A stretch of 64,000 nt of DNA from Vibrio sp. CK2-1 (GCF_021726515.1 NZ_JAKKCJ010000003.1:124001-188000), one strand, 5' to 3'; positions 7,641 through 17,612 are shown, counted from the stretch's first letter. Notes: a model not told the origin generated them from the letters alone. Translations and numbers: made by a program.

Positions 7641-8345
7641 TTACGCGACAGTAATATTGCTGATGTAACGATTATATAAGCTTTCAGCATGCTGGGATAT
7701 TGATTCAACCCCCAAAAAGGGATGCTTGTTCCAAATTTGTTGCAGCTTATCTATGGATAGTTGCTCTAGCATCTCACGCCCGGTATCAATATGGCTAATA
7801 TGCCAAGGCTCTATTGCAACACCACCAAGGTCATGTTGGTAGGGGCGATAGAAACCAAATTTAGGCATAGCCTCCGTTAGCCAGAGATTAAATTCTTCCT
7901 GATGACCAGTGTGGTACTCCCAAGGCTCTAATTGTAGTTGAGTGTCTTGAGGTAACAGATTGCGTGCATAAACATCTAACTCGCAACCCCAGTGATGGCG
8001 GCTGGCACCAGGTAGAGCTGACCAACGCATAATAGCGTGAATTTTTTCTAGGTCGCTTAACGTTGTACTATCGAGAGGCTGGCTGTCACTATCTAATATT
8101 GGTCTTTCACCACTGAATTTTGCATTCCAGATCATGGCTTGTCGGTGATAATCACGAAAGCTGCTGGCGATAGAAAATTCAAACCCATTCACCTGAGCAT
8201 CGCGAATTAATCCGCTCAGTGGTGTTTTAACATCACGATGGATCAGAAACTCTTTTTGTCCTACGCCCTCTTTATTTTCAACAAGCAGAGTAGTGAGGTG
8301 AGTTTGAGATAATCCGGTCAGTTGCTCAAGTGAATATTGGGTCAT
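7641..8345 (-). CDS. M15-family D-Ala-D-Ala carboxypeptidase-like metallopeptidase
   Basis: A 234-residue zinc peptidase of the VanY/LdcB (M15B) type, acting on cell-wall peptides. The zinc ligands are visible as the His and Asp of SRHHWGCELDVYA and the His of PWHISH, and SSFRDYHRQAMIWNAKF is the typical substrate-binding helix. No signal peptide is evident, which is unusual for a wall-acting enzyme and suggests either cytoplasmic muropeptide recycling or export by another route. It lies 41 bp downstream of dapE, whose product feeds diaminopimelate to the cell wall, so a linked role in peptidoglycan metabolism is plausible. Confidence 0.85.
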   Translation of the reverse strand: MTQYSLEQLTGLSQTHLTTLLVENKEGVGQKEFLIHRDVKTPLSGLIRDAQVNGFEFSIASSFRDYHRQAMIWNAKFSGERPILDSDSQPLDSTTLSDLEKIHAIMRWSALPGASRHHWGCELDVYARNLLPQDTQLQLEPWEYHTGHQEEFNLWLTEAMPKFGFYRPYQHDLGGVAIEPWHISHIDTGREMLEQLSIDKLQQIWNKHPFLGVESISQHAESLYNRYISNITVA

Positions 8346-8386
8346 GTGCTGCTCTTCTTATTAGAAAGTCTCTTGGATATGTAAGA

Positions 8387-9526
8387 CTATTTTCCTGTTA
8401 GACAGTTTTCTAACGTCTTTTGATACATATCAGTCAGTTTCTCTAGGTCAGAAATTTTCACGCATTCGTTCACTTTATGAATGGTGGCATTCACTGGCCC
8501 AAGCTCGACTACCTGACTACCCATTTGTGCAATGAATCGTCCATCGGAAGTGCCGCCCGTAGTGAGTAACTGTGCTGGTTGATGATTAACCGCTTTTACT
8601 GCTTCTACTACCGCATCAATTAATGGACCTTGATCGGTTAAGAATGGATGGCCACTGAGTGTCCATTTTAGATCATAGTCTAAGCCATGAGCATCAAGGG
8701 CTGAATGGACGCGACGCTTAATTTCAACATCGGTGAGTTCAGTGCTAAAGCGGAAGTTGAACTGGACATGAAACTCGCCCGGAATAACATTTGAAGCGCC
8801 AGTACCGGATGATAAATTCGGAATTTGAAAGCTAGTCGGCGGGAAATATTCATTGCCATTATCCCAAGTGGTCGCGGCTAATTCCGCCAATGCAGGCAGT
8901 GCTTGATGAACTGGGTTATTCGCGAGGTGAGGATAGGCAACGTGCCCTTGAGTACCTTTCACGGTTAAGTCACCTGTGATTGAGCCGCGGCGGCCGTTTT
9001 TGATGACATCGCCGACTTGATTGGTGCTTGATGGTTCACCCACAATACACATGTCGATAATTTCATCACGTGCCATTAAGGTATCAACCACGCGGGTCGT
9101 ACCGTTAATGAATGGGCCTTCTTCATCGGAGGTAATTAAAAAAGCAATTGAACCTTGGTGGTCAGGGTGCTCGGCAATAAAACGCTCTACAGCGACGACC
9201 ATACAAGCGAGTGAGCCTTTCATATCCGCAGCGCCACGAGCATGTAAATAGCCATCAATAATCGTCGGTTCAAACGGTGGGGTATGCCATTGCTCTAATG
9301 GGCCGGAAGGAACCACATCGGTGTGTCCTGCAAAAGCAAATAGTGGTGCGCTAGAGCCGCGGCGAGCCCAAAAGTTGGTGGTATCTTCAAATACCATGAC
9401 TTCAATTTCAAATCCAAGTGCTTTTAAGCGTTCAATCATTAAATCTTGGCAACCGGCATCTTCTGGAGTGACCGATTGGCGCTGTAACAAATCTTGCGCA
9501 AGAGCAAGTACGGGACTGTCTGACAT
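8387..9526 (-). CDS. dapE: Succinyl-diaminopimelate desuccinylase
   Basis: A 379-residue M20-family di-zinc amidohydrolase that releases succinate from N-succinyl-LL-diaminopimelate in lysine and peptidoglycan synthesis. Active-site motifs are in order: [11 protein letters not shown] (first zinc His), RGAADMKGS (bridging Asp), [12 protein letters not shown] (catalytic and metal Glu pair) and a C-terminal TGGTSDGRF. Length equals that of the E. coli enzyme to within a few residues. The ATG follows an AAGGA-type site, 13 bp after the Spx-like gene. This yffB-dapE gene pair is conserved in many gamma-proteobacteria. Confidence 0.97.
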   Translation of the reverse strand: MSDSPVLALAQDLLQRQSVTPEDAGCQDLMIERLKALGFEIEVMVFEDTTNFWARRGSSAPLFAFAGHTDVVPSGPLEQWHTPPFEPTIIDGYLHARGAADMKGSLACMVVAVERFIAEHPDHQGSIAFLITSDEEGPFINGTTRVVDTLMARDEIIDMCIVGEPSSTNQVGDVIKNGRRGSITGDLTVKGTQGHVAYPHLANNPVHQALPALAELAATTWDNGNEYFPPTSFQIPNLSSGTGASNVIPGEFHVQFNFRFSTELTDVEIKRRVHSALDAHGLDYDLKWTLSGHPFLTDQGPLIDAVVEAVKAVNHQPAQLLTTGGTSDGRFIAQMGSQVVELGPVNATIHKVNECVKISDLEKLTDMYQKTLENCLTGK

Positions 9527-9539
9527 CCTTGTGATTTCC

Positions 9540-9884
9540 TTACTTTAATTGAGCTTCATAATCAGCAGCTTTAAATCCGATAATGGCTGTTGATTCAGTT
9601 AATAAGATAGGGCGTTTAATCATTGCTGGGTTTTCGATTAGTAACGAGATGGCACTATCTTGATTTAAGGTGTTTTTTTGTTCGTCGGATAACTGGCGGT
9701 AGGTCGTGCCGCGTTTATTGACTACGGTCTCCCAACCAAACTTTTGGAAAAAGAGGGCAATTAATTCAGCATCAATTCCTGATTTACGGTAGTCATGAAA
9801 ATGATACTCGATGCCTTCGGCTTCTAACCATTTTTTGGCTTTTTTAATCGTGTCACAGTTTGGGATGCCATACATGGTAATCAT
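9540..9884 (-). CDS. Spx/ArsC-like reductase family protein (YffB-like)
   Basis: A 114-residue ArsC-like thioredoxin-fold protein of the YffB/Spx/MgsR type. The N-terminus [18 protein letters not shown] carries the single catalytic cysteine in a C-x-x-I pattern in place of the HX3CX3R of true ArsC. The C-terminal IKRPIL segment is typical. The biochemical role of YffB is not settled; a glutathione-linked reductase activity has been suggested for the group. An AAGGAT site supports the ATG at 9884. It is the first gene of a unit with dapE. Confidence 0.85.
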   Translation of the reverse strand: MITMYGIPNCDTIKKAKKWLEAEGIEYHFHDYRKSGIDAELIALFFQKFGWETVVNKRGTTYRQLSDEQKNTLNQDSAISLLIENPAMIKRPILLTESTAIIGFKAADYEAQLK

Positions 9885-10091
9885 TTTTTATTATCCTTAT
9901 TCGCTTAAACTTTATTTAACGAATCGTACACAATTCAGCGTGTTAATGCACTTGTTTCATAGTTGTCAGGGGGCGATGGTTATTTGTATAGCATCTGATT
10001 GATCCTACGCAAAATGGCTTTACGCATTTACGGTGATAATAAGCTCAATTGTTTTGATTGATCTAATCGATCTCTGTTTGAGGATATTACT

Positions 10092-10379
10092 GTGGAGCTT
10101 AGCCCGGTATTTGCAAGACGCCTTTATATTGCCTTGCTAATTAAAGATTTAGAACGCCCAAATGTACCTAAATTAATGGAATTAACAGGTTGGCCAAGGA
10201 GAACCATTCAAGATGTCTTGAAAGCCTTACCTGCAATTGGCATTCACTTATCTTTTGTACAGGATGGTCGTCGCCATAATGATGGCTATTATACGGTGAA
10301 TAATTGGGGACCTTTCGATGTGCGCGTTCTAAAACAGTGGCAAGCTGATATCGGCCAATTTCTAGGGTTAGTGAAATAA
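10092..10379 (+). CDS. Small winged-helix DNA-binding protein (YfeC-like)
   Basis: A 95-residue protein with a helix-turn-helix pattern (VPKLMELTGWPRRTIQDVLKAL, about residues 24-45), followed by a wing-like segment containing GRRHNDGYYTVNNWG. It resembles YfeC-type putative regulators of gamma-proteobacteria. Targets are unknown. The start is GTG with TGAGGA eight bases upstream, and no ATG in frame gives the conserved N-terminus. It stands alone and ends 8 bp before the stop of a convergent small gene. Confidence 0.75.
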   Translation: MELSPVFARRLYIALLIKDLERPNVPKLMELTGWPRRTIQDVLKALPAIGIHLSFVQDGRRHNDGYYTVNNWGPFDVRVLKQWQADIGQFLGLVK

Positions 10380-10387
10380 TATTGCTG

Positions 10388-10729
10388 CTATTGTTGTAAC
10401 AACAAATAAGTGGCAAACCCAACCCAACTGAGAACCAGTAATACCCATGGTAATATTGGCTGGTTTGACGGTTTGTTGTCGCTCGTCGGTAGCTCTTCAC
10501 CTGATTCCGTCTGATTTTGATGACTATTTTTCGACTGTTTTTTACGTAATTTGTCCGCTTCTCTTAACTTTTCTTTGTGTTGTTTCTTATACAGCGCGAT
10601 GCCTTTCTCTATGCCTTGCGCAATCAATTTAGTTTGTTCTTTGGTCTGCCCCGGCTTTTGAGTCGATTTTGCTACCGCTAGTGCTTCTTGCTGAGTTTCT
10701 GGTGAAATGTTTTTTTTGCTTGGCTTCAT
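10388..10729 (-). CDS. DUF2956 family protein
   Basis: A 113-residue protein of unknown function. The N-terminal half is lysine- and glutamine-rich with the motif ISPETQQEALAVAKSTQKPGQTKEQTKLIAQGIEKGI, which I recognise as the DUF2956 signature. A charged coiled-coil-like stretch (about 48-75) follows. A single C-terminal hydrophobic helix (PWVLLVLSWVGFATYLLL) would anchor it in the inner membrane with the bulk in the cytoplasm. It is convergent with the YfeC-like gene and divergent from the DUF2919 gene. Confidence 0.75.
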   Translation of the reverse strand: MKPSKKNISPETQQEALAVAKSTQKPGQTKEQTKLIAQGIEKGIALYKKQHKEKLREADKLRKKQSKNSHQNQTESGEELPTSDNKPSNQPILPWVLLVLSWVGFATYLLLQQ

Positions 10730-10834
10730 TTTTATCTATTCATTATTTGTTAAAGTAGCAGAAGTTAAATGTAACTACGGATTATGTAAGGTATAAGACT
10801 AACAGCCCTCCGCATAAATCAACAGCCTTTAAAT

Positions 10835-11326
10835 ATGGTAAGGAAGAAAACACCAGTGCAGTATGCGATCACTTACAGTGTCGATGATTATGATAGAAAT
10901 GGTTTTCTAAAGCCGAGCCTATGGCTATGGTTAAGTTGGCTATTTCTGGCGAAAGCTTGGATTGTCTTTATCGTGGCCAGTGCAAGTCGGACCATGAGTG
11001 CTAAGTTGCTATCAATTGTTTACCCTGTACCTGATAGCTTATATCTGGGGTTAGTGGTGGGTTTGCCGGTCGTGGTTTTGGCATGGGCGATATCACTACG
11101 TACGCCAGAACGGATTTGGCTTAATAAGATATTGAGCTTTGGTCGCAGTTACACCCTTGCTGTGGTCTCTGCACAGTTTGTGATCACGCTTTATCATTTA
11201 TCCATCACTCAATGGCTATTTAACTGGAGTGATGCACTGACCTTATTAGGCCTAGTATGGTTATTGATTTATTTGTCGCATTCTCAGAGAGTGAAAGACA
11301 CTTTCACAATCCCGAATTTAGCATAA
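10835..11326 (+). CDS. DUF2919 (YfeZ-like) integral membrane protein
   Basis: A 163-residue inner-membrane protein with about four hydrophobic helices (roughly 28-48, 65-85, 105-122 and 133-150). The N-terminal segment SVDDYDRNGFLKPSLWLWLSW matches the DUF2919/YfeZ family. The function is unknown. It precedes the DyP peroxidase gene yfeX by 134 bp in the same direction, and yfeZ and yfeX are also near each other in E. coli. The start codon is uncertain; the ATG at 10835 has GGTAAGGA after rather than before it. Confidence 0.75.
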   Translation: MVRKKTPVQYAITYSVDDYDRNGFLKPSLWLWLSWLFLAKAWIVFIVASASRTMSAKLLSIVYPVPDSLYLGLVVGLPVVVLAWAISLRTPERIWLNKILSFGRSYTLAVVSAQFVITLYHLSITQWLFNWSDALTLLGLVWLLIYLSHSQRVKDTFTIPNLA

Positions 11327-11397
11327 TAACGAATTTATAAACTCATTAGGGGAGTGATGGTTTTTTATTTTATTCTCTGTATTTTCCTACGCAATAT

Positions 11398-11428
11398 TTG
11401 AACATTTAATCATTCACTTGGGTATAAT
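11398..11428 (+). promoter_or_regulatory. Candidate promoter for yfeX
   Basis: TTGAAC at 11398-11403 and TATAAT at 11423-11428 with 19 bp between; GGG just before the -10 adds to its strength. It lies 32 bp upstream of the yfeX ATG. The -10 region also fits the ACTTGGGTATA repeat core, so part of the match may come from a repeat. Confidence 0.4.
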
Positions 11429-11460
11429 AACCACAATAAACATAGAATAAGGAAGTATTC

Positions 11461-12363
11461 ATGTCGCTACCACAATCGGCCATTATCCCAGAAGCCAATC
11501 CATTTTCTTTGCAGTGTATGCTTAAGATTAATCGCAACCATTCTCATGTTCTTGAGCAACTGAAAGCCTTACCAGATCTAGTATCATCACTCAACGATCA
11601 GCAACCGGATGCTAACCTTTATATCTCTTTAGCTTTTACTCACTCTTTCTGGCAAAAAACCAATCAGAGTATGCCTCAAGAGTTAGAACCGTTTGTTGAG
11701 CTAGGAAAAGGTGAGACGATTGCCCCTGCCACTGAAGCTGATGTTCTTTTGCATTGCCACTCTAACCGACACGATTTGCATTTTTACCTATTGCGTAAGT
11801 TAATGACAGAGATTAGTGATGATGTTGAAATTGTCGATGAAACCTATGGTTACCGCTTCTTAGATAGCCGCGATATGACGGATTTTATTGATGGGACGGA
11901 AAACCCAGAAGGGGATGAGCGTCGTCAGGTTGCTGTGATCCCAGAGGGCGAGTTTGCTGGTGGTAGCTATGTGATGCTGCAGCGTTATATTCATAACATA
12001 CCAGCTTGGAATCGTTTAAATGTATCGGCTCAAGAAAAAGTGATTGGTCGAACTAAACCAGATTCGGTTGAATTAGATGATGTGCCAGCACAATCTCATG
12101 TTGGTCGTGTCGATATTAAAGAAGATGGTAAAGGCTTGAAGATGGTTCGCCATAGTTTGCCTTATGGTTCAGTGTCAGGCGAGCATGGTTTACTGTTTAT
12201 TGCTTACTGTAATCGCCTACATAATTTTAAAGTTATGCTGAACAATATGTTTGGTGAAACCGATGGTAAAACCGATCATCTATTACGTTTTACTCAAGCA
12301 GCGACAGGTGCTTACTTCTTCGCACCATCAAAAGAAATGCTGGCGGAGTTGGCCTTAAGCTAA
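11461..12363 (+). CDS. yfeX: DyP-type heme peroxidase YfeX
   Basis: A 300-residue dye-decolourising peroxidase of the YfeX subgroup. The distal GXXDG motif is in DFIDGTENPEGDERR (about 141-155) and the proximal heme histidine is in SHVGRVDI (about residue 216). No Tat or Sec signal is present, as expected of the cytoplasmic YfeX group. In E. coli YfeX oxidises porphyrinogens and related substrates; a claimed heme deferrochelatase role is disputed. A ribosome-binding site AAGGAAG lies just upstream. It is followed by a bidirectional terminator shared with crr. Confidence 0.93.
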   Translation: MSLPQSAIIPEANPFSLQCMLKINRNHSHVLEQLKALPDLVSSLNDQQPDANLYISLAFTHSFWQKTNQSMPQELEPFVELGKGETIAPATEADVLLHCHSNRHDLHFYLLRKLMTEISDDVEIVDETYGYRFLDSRDMTDFIDGTENPEGDERRQVAVIPEGEFAGGSYVMLQRYIHNIPAWNRLNVSAQEKVIGRTKPDSVELDDVPAQSHVGRVDIKEDGKGLKMVRHSLPYGSVSGEHGLLFIAYCNRLHNFKVMLNNMFGETDGKTDHLLRFTQAATGAYFFAPSKEMLAELALS

Positions 12364-12430
12364 TATCAATGATTATCAGCGATTGGAGAGTTTTCAGTCG
12401 CTGGTCTATTTCATATATATTCCAGATATA

Positions 12431-12460
12431 AAAAAACGCTGCCCTTGAGCAGCGTTTTTT
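12431..12460. terminator. Bidirectional terminator between yfeX and crr
   Basis: Arms AAAAAACGCTGC and GCAGCGTTTTTT, 12 bp and perfectly complementary with a 6-base loop, lie between the convergent genes, with a T-run on either strand. Confidence 0.9.
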
Positions 12461-12475
12461 ATATCACCAAGAAAA

Positions 12476-12985
12476 TTACTTAGTGATACGGATAACTGGT
12501 GTTTCACCAACAACAACGTTACCAGAAAGTTTGTTCAACTCTTTGATTTCGTCCATGTTAGAGATAACAACAGGAGTCAACGTAGATTTTGCATTCTCTT
12601 GTAGGTATGCAAGATCAAATTCGATGATAGTGTCGCCTGCTTTCACAGTTTGACCTTCTTCAGCGATACGTGTGAAACCTTCACCTTTTAGTTCAACAGT
12701 GTCGATACCAAAGTGAACGAATAGTTCGATACCATCGTCAGACTCGATAGAGAAAGCGTGGTTAGTTTCGAAGATTTTACCGATTGTACCGTTTACTGGT
12801 GCAACCATTTTGTCGCCATTTGGCTTGATAGCAATACCATCACCAACGATTTTCTCAGCAAAAACCACATCAGGCACATCTTCAATGTTTACGATTTCAC
12901 CAGAAAGTGGTGCGATAATTTCAATCGCGCCCGCATCAGCTGTGTCGTCAGATACTAGCTTCTTAAGTTTGTCAAACAGACCCAT
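12476..12985 (-). CDS. crr: EIIA-Glc, PTS glucose-specific phosphocarrier
   Basis: A 169-residue cytoplasmic EIIA of the glucose family. It takes phosphate from HPr on His91 (LFVHFGIDT) with His76 assisting (NHAFS), and passes it to EIIB domains. Its unphosphorylated form blocks non-PTS permeases, and the phosphorylated form activates adenylate cyclase. Length and start agree with E. coli Crr ([14 protein letters not shown]). It is the last gene of ptsH-ptsI-crr, 52 bp after ptsI. It is the likely phosphate donor for the NagE permease in this window, which has no EIIA domain of its own. Confidence 0.97.
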   Translation of the reverse strand: MGLFDKLKKLVSDDTADAGAIEIIAPLSGEIVNIEDVPDVVFAEKIVGDGIAIKPNGDKMVAPVNGTIGKIFETNHAFSIESDDGIELFVHFGIDTVELKGEGFTRIAEEGQTVKAGDTIIEFDLAYLQENAKSTLTPVVISNMDEIKELNKLSGNVVVGETPVIRITK

Positions 12986-13037
12986 GTCGTGCTCCTAAGC
13001 AGTTAACTTTTTAATCTTTAGTTGAAAGATTATATTC

Positions 13038-14762
13038 TTAATTCGATTTTTCTGCGATAAATTTATCAACGCAAGCTTCGATTTCTGCCGCAGTAGGTAG
13101 AGCAAGTGCTTCTTCAGCCATTGCTTTTACTTCTGCGAAGTTTGAGTTACGGATGATTTTCTTAACGCGAGGGATAGAAATACCACTCATGCTGAATTCG
13201 TCTAAGCCCATACCTAATAGAAGTAGGGTAGCGCGTTCATCACCTGCTAACTCGCCACACATACCAGTCCATTTGCCTTCTTTGTGTGATGCATCAATTA
13301 CTTGCTTGATCACAGTCAGTACAGCTGGAGATAGCGGGTTGTATAAGTGAGAAATTAACTCATTACCACGGTCAACTGCAAGAGTATATTGAGTTAAGTC
13401 GTTTGTGCCAATACTAAAGAATGAAACTTCTTTTGCAAGGTGGTGAGCAATTGCAGCAGCAGCCGGTGTTTCAACCATTACACCGATTTCGATGTTTTCG
13501 TCAAATGCTAGGCCTTCGTTACGAAGTTCTGCTTTATATTCTTCAAGTGCCGCTTTAAGTTCACGGATCTCTTCAACAGAGATAATCATTGGGAACATGA
13601 TGCGCAGCTTGCCGTGTGCTGATGCACGTAAGATACCACGTAATTGATCTTTTAAGATGTCACGACGGTCTAAGCTGATACGTACTGCACGCCAGCCTAA
13701 GAACGGGTTCATTTCTTCTGGTAGATCCATGTACGGAAGATCTTTATCACCACCGATATCCATAGTACGGATAATTACAGCTTGATCGCCCATTGCTTCA
13801 GCAACTTCTTTATAAGCTTTGTATTGCTCTTCTTCAGTTGGAAGCGAGTCACGATCCATAAACAGGAATTCGGTACGGTATAGACCTACACCTTCACCAC
13901 CGTTACGAATAATACCGTCACAGTCTTTCACTGTACCGATGTTACCGCAAACTTCTACATGGTGGTCATCTAGAGTGACAGCTGGTAGATCTTTTAATTT
14001 CGCTAACTCTTCTTTTTCTGCGAAGAAGTTATCACGAATTGATTTCGCTTCTTCTAGTTCTGCATCAGAAGGGTTAACGATGATTTTGTTGTTAATCGCA
14101 TCCAAAACTAGAATATCGCCGTTCGATACTTGTTTTGTAATGTCGTTGGTACCCACAATCGCAGGAAGTTCAAGTGAACGAGCCATGATAGAGGTATGAG
14201 ATGTACGACCACCGATGTCACAAGCAAAGCCTAAAACGAATTCTAGGTTGATTTGTGCAGTTTCAGATGGTGTTAAGTCGTTAGCAACAAGAATCACTTC
14301 TTCGTTGATAGCGCTTAAAGATACGATGTTAATGCCTAGTGCATTTTTAACAAAACGTGTACCGATATCACGGATATCGGTAGCACGTTCTTTAAGGTAG
14401 TCATCATCAAGAGACTCAAGTGCTGTTGCTTGTTCTTCAATCACAGTGTGGATTGCAAGGTCAGCAGACATTTTGTCTGATTTGATGAGGGCTAAAATTT
14501 CTTCTTCTAGCTCTTCATCTTCAAGCAGCATGATGTGGCCTTCGAAGATAGCTTCTTTCTCTTCACCGAAGGTTTCAAGTGCTTTTTGTTTAATGCCTTC
14601 TAATTGCTCAGAAGATTTATTACGAGCATCAAAGAAGCGTTTTACTTCTGCTTCAACTTGATCGTCCGAAATAGGTGTTTTATTTAGGACAATTTCATCT
14701 TCTTGAAGAAGTAGTGCTTTACCGAAAGCAATACCAGGAGATGCTAGAATTCCAGAAATCAT
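13038..14762 (-). CDS. ptsI: PTS enzyme I (PEP-protein phosphotransferase)
   Basis: A 574-residue enzyme that starts the sugar phosphotransferase cascade by transferring phosphate from PEP to HPr. The phosphorylated histidine is H189 in [13 protein letters not shown]. The HPr-binding helical domain lies inside the N-terminal half, and the PEP-binding barrel follows, with [15 protein letters not shown] and [17 protein letters not shown] near the C-terminus and the catalytic cysteine in GMCGELAGD. Length is typical. It lies 59 bp downstream of ptsH. Confidence 0.98.
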   Translation of the reverse strand: MISGILASPGIAFGKALLLQEDEIVLNKTPISDDQVEAEVKRFFDARNKSSEQLEGIKQKALETFGEEKEAIFEGHIMLLEDEELEEEILALIKSDKMSADLAIHTVIEEQATALESLDDDYLKERATDIRDIGTRFVKNALGINIVSLSAINEEVILVANDLTPSETAQINLEFVLGFACDIGGRTSHTSIMARSLELPAIVGTNDITKQVSNGDILVLDAINNKIIVNPSDAELEEAKSIRDNFFAEKEELAKLKDLPAVTLDDHHVEVCGNIGTVKDCDGIIRNGGEGVGLYRTEFLFMDRDSLPTEEEQYKAYKEVAEAMGDQAVIIRTMDIGGDKDLPYMDLPEEMNPFLGWRAVRISLDRRDILKDQLRGILRASAHGKLRIMFPMIISVEEIRELKAALEEYKAELRNEGLAFDENIEIGVMVETPAAAAIAHHLAKEVSFFSIGTNDLTQYTLAVDRGNELISHLYNPLSPAVLTVIKQVIDASHKEGKWTGMCGELAGDERATLLLLGMGLDEFSMSGISIPRVKKIIRNSNFAEVKAMAEEALALPTAAEIEACVDKFIAEKSN

Positions 14763-14821
14763 AGCCTTACCTTAATTTGTTCAAATATAAAAAGTAAAAA
14801 TACCGTGAATCACAGATGTGA

Positions 14822-15079
14822 TTAGTGTAGTTGGTCCATAAGAGCAACTAGGTGATCAACAGCCGCTTCAGCTTGAGGACCTTCTGCAGAGATAGTTACT
14901 ACAGTGCCTTTTACTAGGCCAAGAGTTTGTAGTTTGAAAAGGCTCTTAGCACTTGCGCTTTTACCATTAGAAGTCACTGTAATATCAGCATCGAATGCTT
15001 TAGCTTCTTTAACGAATTGAGCTGCAGGACGAGTGTGAAGGCCGTTTTCTGCAGTGATTTCTACTTGCTTCTGATACAT
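14822..15079 (-). CDS. ptsH: HPr, PTS phosphocarrier protein
   Basis: An 85-residue phosphocarrier with the phosphorylated His15 in [11 protein letters not shown] and the conserved Ser46 in SAKSLFKLQ. It relays phosphate from enzyme I to all EIIA domains. Length and sequence match enteric HPr closely. It is the first gene of the ptsHI-crr operon; the 290-bp region upstream contains a strong hairpin at 15140-15173. cysK lies upstream in the same orientation, separated by a terminator. Confidence 0.98.
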   Translation of the reverse strand: MYQKQVEITAENGLHTRPAAQFVKEAKAFDADITVTSNGKSASAKSLFKLQTLGLVKGTVVTISAEGPQAEAAVDHLVALMDQLH

Positions 15080-15139
15080 GTGTGTTACCCCAATTAATTT
15101 GCTTTTTGTTGGAAACTGAAAAGTAGTTTAGCTTACCTT

Positions 15140-15173
15140 CTTATTTAGTGCTTCGCTAGCGAAGAAAAATAAG
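15140..15173 (-). promoter_or_regulatory. Hairpin in the ptsH upstream region
   Basis: A 14-bp perfect palindrome CTTCGCTAGCGAAG (15151-15164) is flanked by further complementary sequence (CTTATTT at 15140 and AAATAAG at 15167), giving a possible extended stem 61-94 bp upstream of ptsH. There is no run of T on the minus strand typical of a simple terminator. It may be an mRNA leader structure or an operator. Confidence 0.5.
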
Positions 15174-15318
15174 TAGTCCTAATCGATTGTTTTCAGTCAT
15201 CACTTATCATTTATTTATTTTCTGTTAACTAATCTTAGTTGGTTAATTAACAGGCTTCTTTATTTTGAAGCTAAAAATAAAACATCCCGATTATCACTAA
15301 AGGAGTGGTAGGGATCAA

Positions 15319-15346
15319 CAAAAAAGCCCCATAAAGGAGCTTTTTT
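15319..15346 (-). terminator. Terminator after cysK
   Basis: On the minus strand the arms AAAAAGCTCC and GGGGCTTTTTT form a hairpin with one mismatch and end in a T-run, 27 bp after the cysK stop. This separates cysK from ptsHI-crr. Confidence 0.75.
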
Positions 15347-15372
15347 CATAGAAAAATTGATTTGAACCAGTT

Positions 15373-16341
15373 TTATTGCTCGTTCTCTTTGTCGGTAAAG
15401 ATACCAGCAAACAGAGCTGTACTTAGGTAGCGCTCACCAGAGCTTGGCAGTACAGTTACAATGGTTTTTCCTTCAAATTCAGGTAGTTCAGCGATCTTGT
15501 TCGCGGCAACAACCGCTGCGCCAGATGAAATGCCAGCCAGGATTCCTTCTTCTTCCATTAGGCGACGAGCCATCGCAATCGCTTCATCAGAAGTTACTGA
15601 GATAACTTTGTCAATTAACTCTAAATCTAGGTTTCCAGGGATAAAACCAGCACCAATACCTTGAATTTTATGCGGAGCAGGTTGAATTTCGTCTCCTGCA
15701 AGCGCTTGAGCGATCACTGGCGATTCTGCTGGCTCTACTGCAACAGTGGTAACTGCTTTGCCTTTAGTGTTTTTTAAGTAACGGCTTGTACCGGTTAAAG
15801 TACCGCCAGTACCTACGCCAGATACAAACACGTCAATGTTGCCATCGGTCGCATCCCAAATTTCTGGACCAGTAGTTTGCTCATGAATAGCTGGGTTGGC
15901 TGGGTTGTTAAATTGTTGAAGTAGTAAGTACTTGCTTGGATCGCTTGCTACGATTTCTTCCGCTTTTGCAATCGCACCTTTCATGCCTTTTGCTGCTTCA
16001 GTAAGCTCTAAGTTAGCACCTAGCGCCTTTAATAGCTTACGGCGCTCTAGGCTCATTGATTCAGGCATAGTTAGTGTCAATTTGTAACCACGCGCTGCGG
16101 CAACGTATGCAAGTGCAATACCGGTGTTACCACTGGTTGGCTCTACTAGTTCAACGCCAGGCTTCAATAAACCAGCTTTTTCTGCTTCCCACACCATGTT
16201 GGCACCAATACGGCATTTTACGCTGAAACTTGGGTTACGAGCTTCAATCTTAGCTAAAACGTTGCCTTTGCTTACGCGATTTAAGCGAACAAGAGGAGTG
16301 TTACCAATAGTTTGAGAGTTATCTTCGTAAATCTTTGTCAT
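15373..16341 (-). CDS. cysK: Cysteine synthase A (O-acetylserine sulfhydrylase)
   Basis: A 322-residue PLP enzyme that makes cysteine from O-acetylserine and sulfide. The PLP lysine is K42 in [14 protein letters not shown], the substrate loop TSGNTGIAL and the phosphate-binding [10 protein letters not shown] are present, and the length fits CysK. It sits upstream of ptsH, the arrangement known from E. coli. cysZ lies 171 bp farther upstream on the same strand, with a hairpin between them. Confidence 0.97.
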   Translation of the reverse strand: MTKIYEDNSQTIGNTPLVRLNRVSKGNVLAKIEARNPSFSVKCRIGANMVWEAEKAGLLKPGVELVEPTSGNTGIALAYVAAARGYKLTLTMPESMSLERRKLLKALGANLELTEAAKGMKGAIAKAEEIVASDPSKYLLLQQFNNPANPAIHEQTTGPEIWDATDGNIDVFVSGVGTGGTLTGTSRYLKNTKGKAVTTVAVEPAESPVIAQALAGDEIQPAPHKIQGIGAGFIPGNLDLELIDKVISVTSDEAIAMARRLMEEEGILAGISSGAAVVAANKIAELPEFEGKTIVTVLPSSGERYLSTALFAGIFTDKENEQ

Positions 16342-16483
16342 GTTGATGTTCCTTCATTACACGGTAGGGTGTGAATTAATAAGCACTTTATATATGCATG
16401 ATTGAAAGCATAAATCTACAACAAATAAGGTGAAAGGAATAAATGGTTATATGATATGGGCAAATGACTGTGTCAAAAATATG

Positions 16484-16508
16484 AGGGGCAGCTCATAAAG
16501 CCGCCCCT
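16484..16508 (-). terminator. Possible terminator after cysZ
   Basis: Read on the minus strand, AGGGGCGGC and GCTGCCCCT can pair with one mismatch around a short loop, followed within a few bases by ATATTTTTG. It starts 4 bp after the cysZ stop. Confidence 0.55.
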
Positions 16509-16512
16509 TGTG

Positions 16513-17277
16513 TTATTTATTGAGTGATTTGTATCTATCCACCCACATTGCTGTTGCACCACAGACTGCAATCGGCATAACGAATAGGTTTACAATCGGC
16601 ACCATGGTGCATAAAGCGACTAATCCACCAAAGCTATAGGCATTCCATTTGTCACCTTTAAGATCATTTTTCATTTTAGGAAAAGTGACTTTGTGGTTAT
16701 CAAATGGGTAGTCACAATACTGTATTGCCATCATCCAAGCAGAGAAAGCAAACCATAGAATAGGGCCTAGAGTTTGGCCGAGCGCAGGGATAAGCAACAG
16801 AATAAAGAGGCCAAGCGCTTTCGGTAGGTAGTACTTAAGTTTTACCCACTCTCGATGCAAGATTCGTGGGGTGTCTTTAATTAATGAGAACAGGTTTTGA
16901 TCTGTAGGACCTTGACCTGTTAATTGGATTTCTAACTTTTCAGCCAGCAGGCCATTAAAGGGGGCTGCAATCCAGTTTGCAACGGTACTAAAAAAGTAAC
17001 TGAATGTTGCAATGATGGTAATACCTAATAATGGTAGTAATAAATAAGACAACCAAGACAGCATGTCCGGCAGTGTACCTAACCAATTATCTAACCATTC
17101 ACTCAAGTTACTATATAGATAGAATAGCGAACCACCGAATAAAATGATGTTGGTCAGTAAGGGTAAAATGACAAAGCGTCGAATGCCCGGCTTGAAACAT
17201 AATTGAGCACCATAGACAAAATAACCAAATCCAGTTTTTGGCGGTTGGTCTGCTCTCAAGTTAGGGGAAGATGACAT
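16513..17277 (-). CDS. cysZ: CysZ, sulfate uptake membrane protein
   Basis: A 254-residue inner-membrane protein of the CysZ (DUF540) family, which lets sulfate into the cell for cysteine synthesis. Four hydrophobic stretches are visible (about residues 30-55, 65-95, 140-170 and 200-235), with the conserved GFGYFVYGAQLCFKPGIRRFVILP N-terminal region. I placed the start at 17277 because GGAG lies five to six bases upstream and the length matches E. coli CysZ. The upstream in-frame ATG at 17301 adds eight residues. It is next to cysK and divergent from zipA, as in related genomes. Confidence 0.92.
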   Translation of the reverse strand: MSSSPNLRADQPPKTGFGYFVYGAQLCFKPGIRRFVILPLLTNIILFGGSLFYLYSNLSEWLDNWLGTLPDMLSWLSYLLLPLLGITIIATFSYFFSTVANWIAAPFNGLLAEKLEIQLTGQGPTDQNLFSLIKDTPRILHREWVKLKYYLPKALGLFILLLIPALGQTLGPILWFAFSAWMMAIQYCDYPFDNHKVTFPKMKNDLKGDKWNAYSFGGLVALCTMVPIVNLFVMPIAVCGATAMWVDRYKSLNK

Positions 17278-17301
17278 GAACACTCCATAAATAAGGGACA
17301 A

Positions 17302-17612
17302 GCGTAGTGTTTATTCTACTGTTATAGATAAATAAGAAAAGCGGGATGGTATAAAGTGGCTTAAAATTGCACTAAATACTGACCTTTTATGGTTAAAACA
17401 TTGATTGAAGTAGAAAGATGCCGGAATACTGACATTATTTGGTTCAAAAAAGGTATAAATTTTTGGTAAAGTAATCAATAGTTATATACAAACCACTCAT
17501 TTAGCCATTTCTATGGCATGATAAGAGACAATTAAGCATCCAAGGTGACTTTTTGTAATTCAACAAGTTGAGTGATGGTTTCGGTAATTATATTAATAGT
17601 TGAGAGTGATAA
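17302..17612. other. Intergenic region between cysZ and zipA
   Basis: About 310 bp, AT-rich, must hold the divergent promoters of cysZ and zipA. I see no gene, strong hairpin or repeat in it. Confidence 0.6.

Noticed and set aside
13819..14199. 126-codon open frame antisense to ptsI
   Set aside because: It is a shadow of the conserved ptsI frame, serine-rich by reversal of acidic codons, with no ribosome-binding site or family resemblance.
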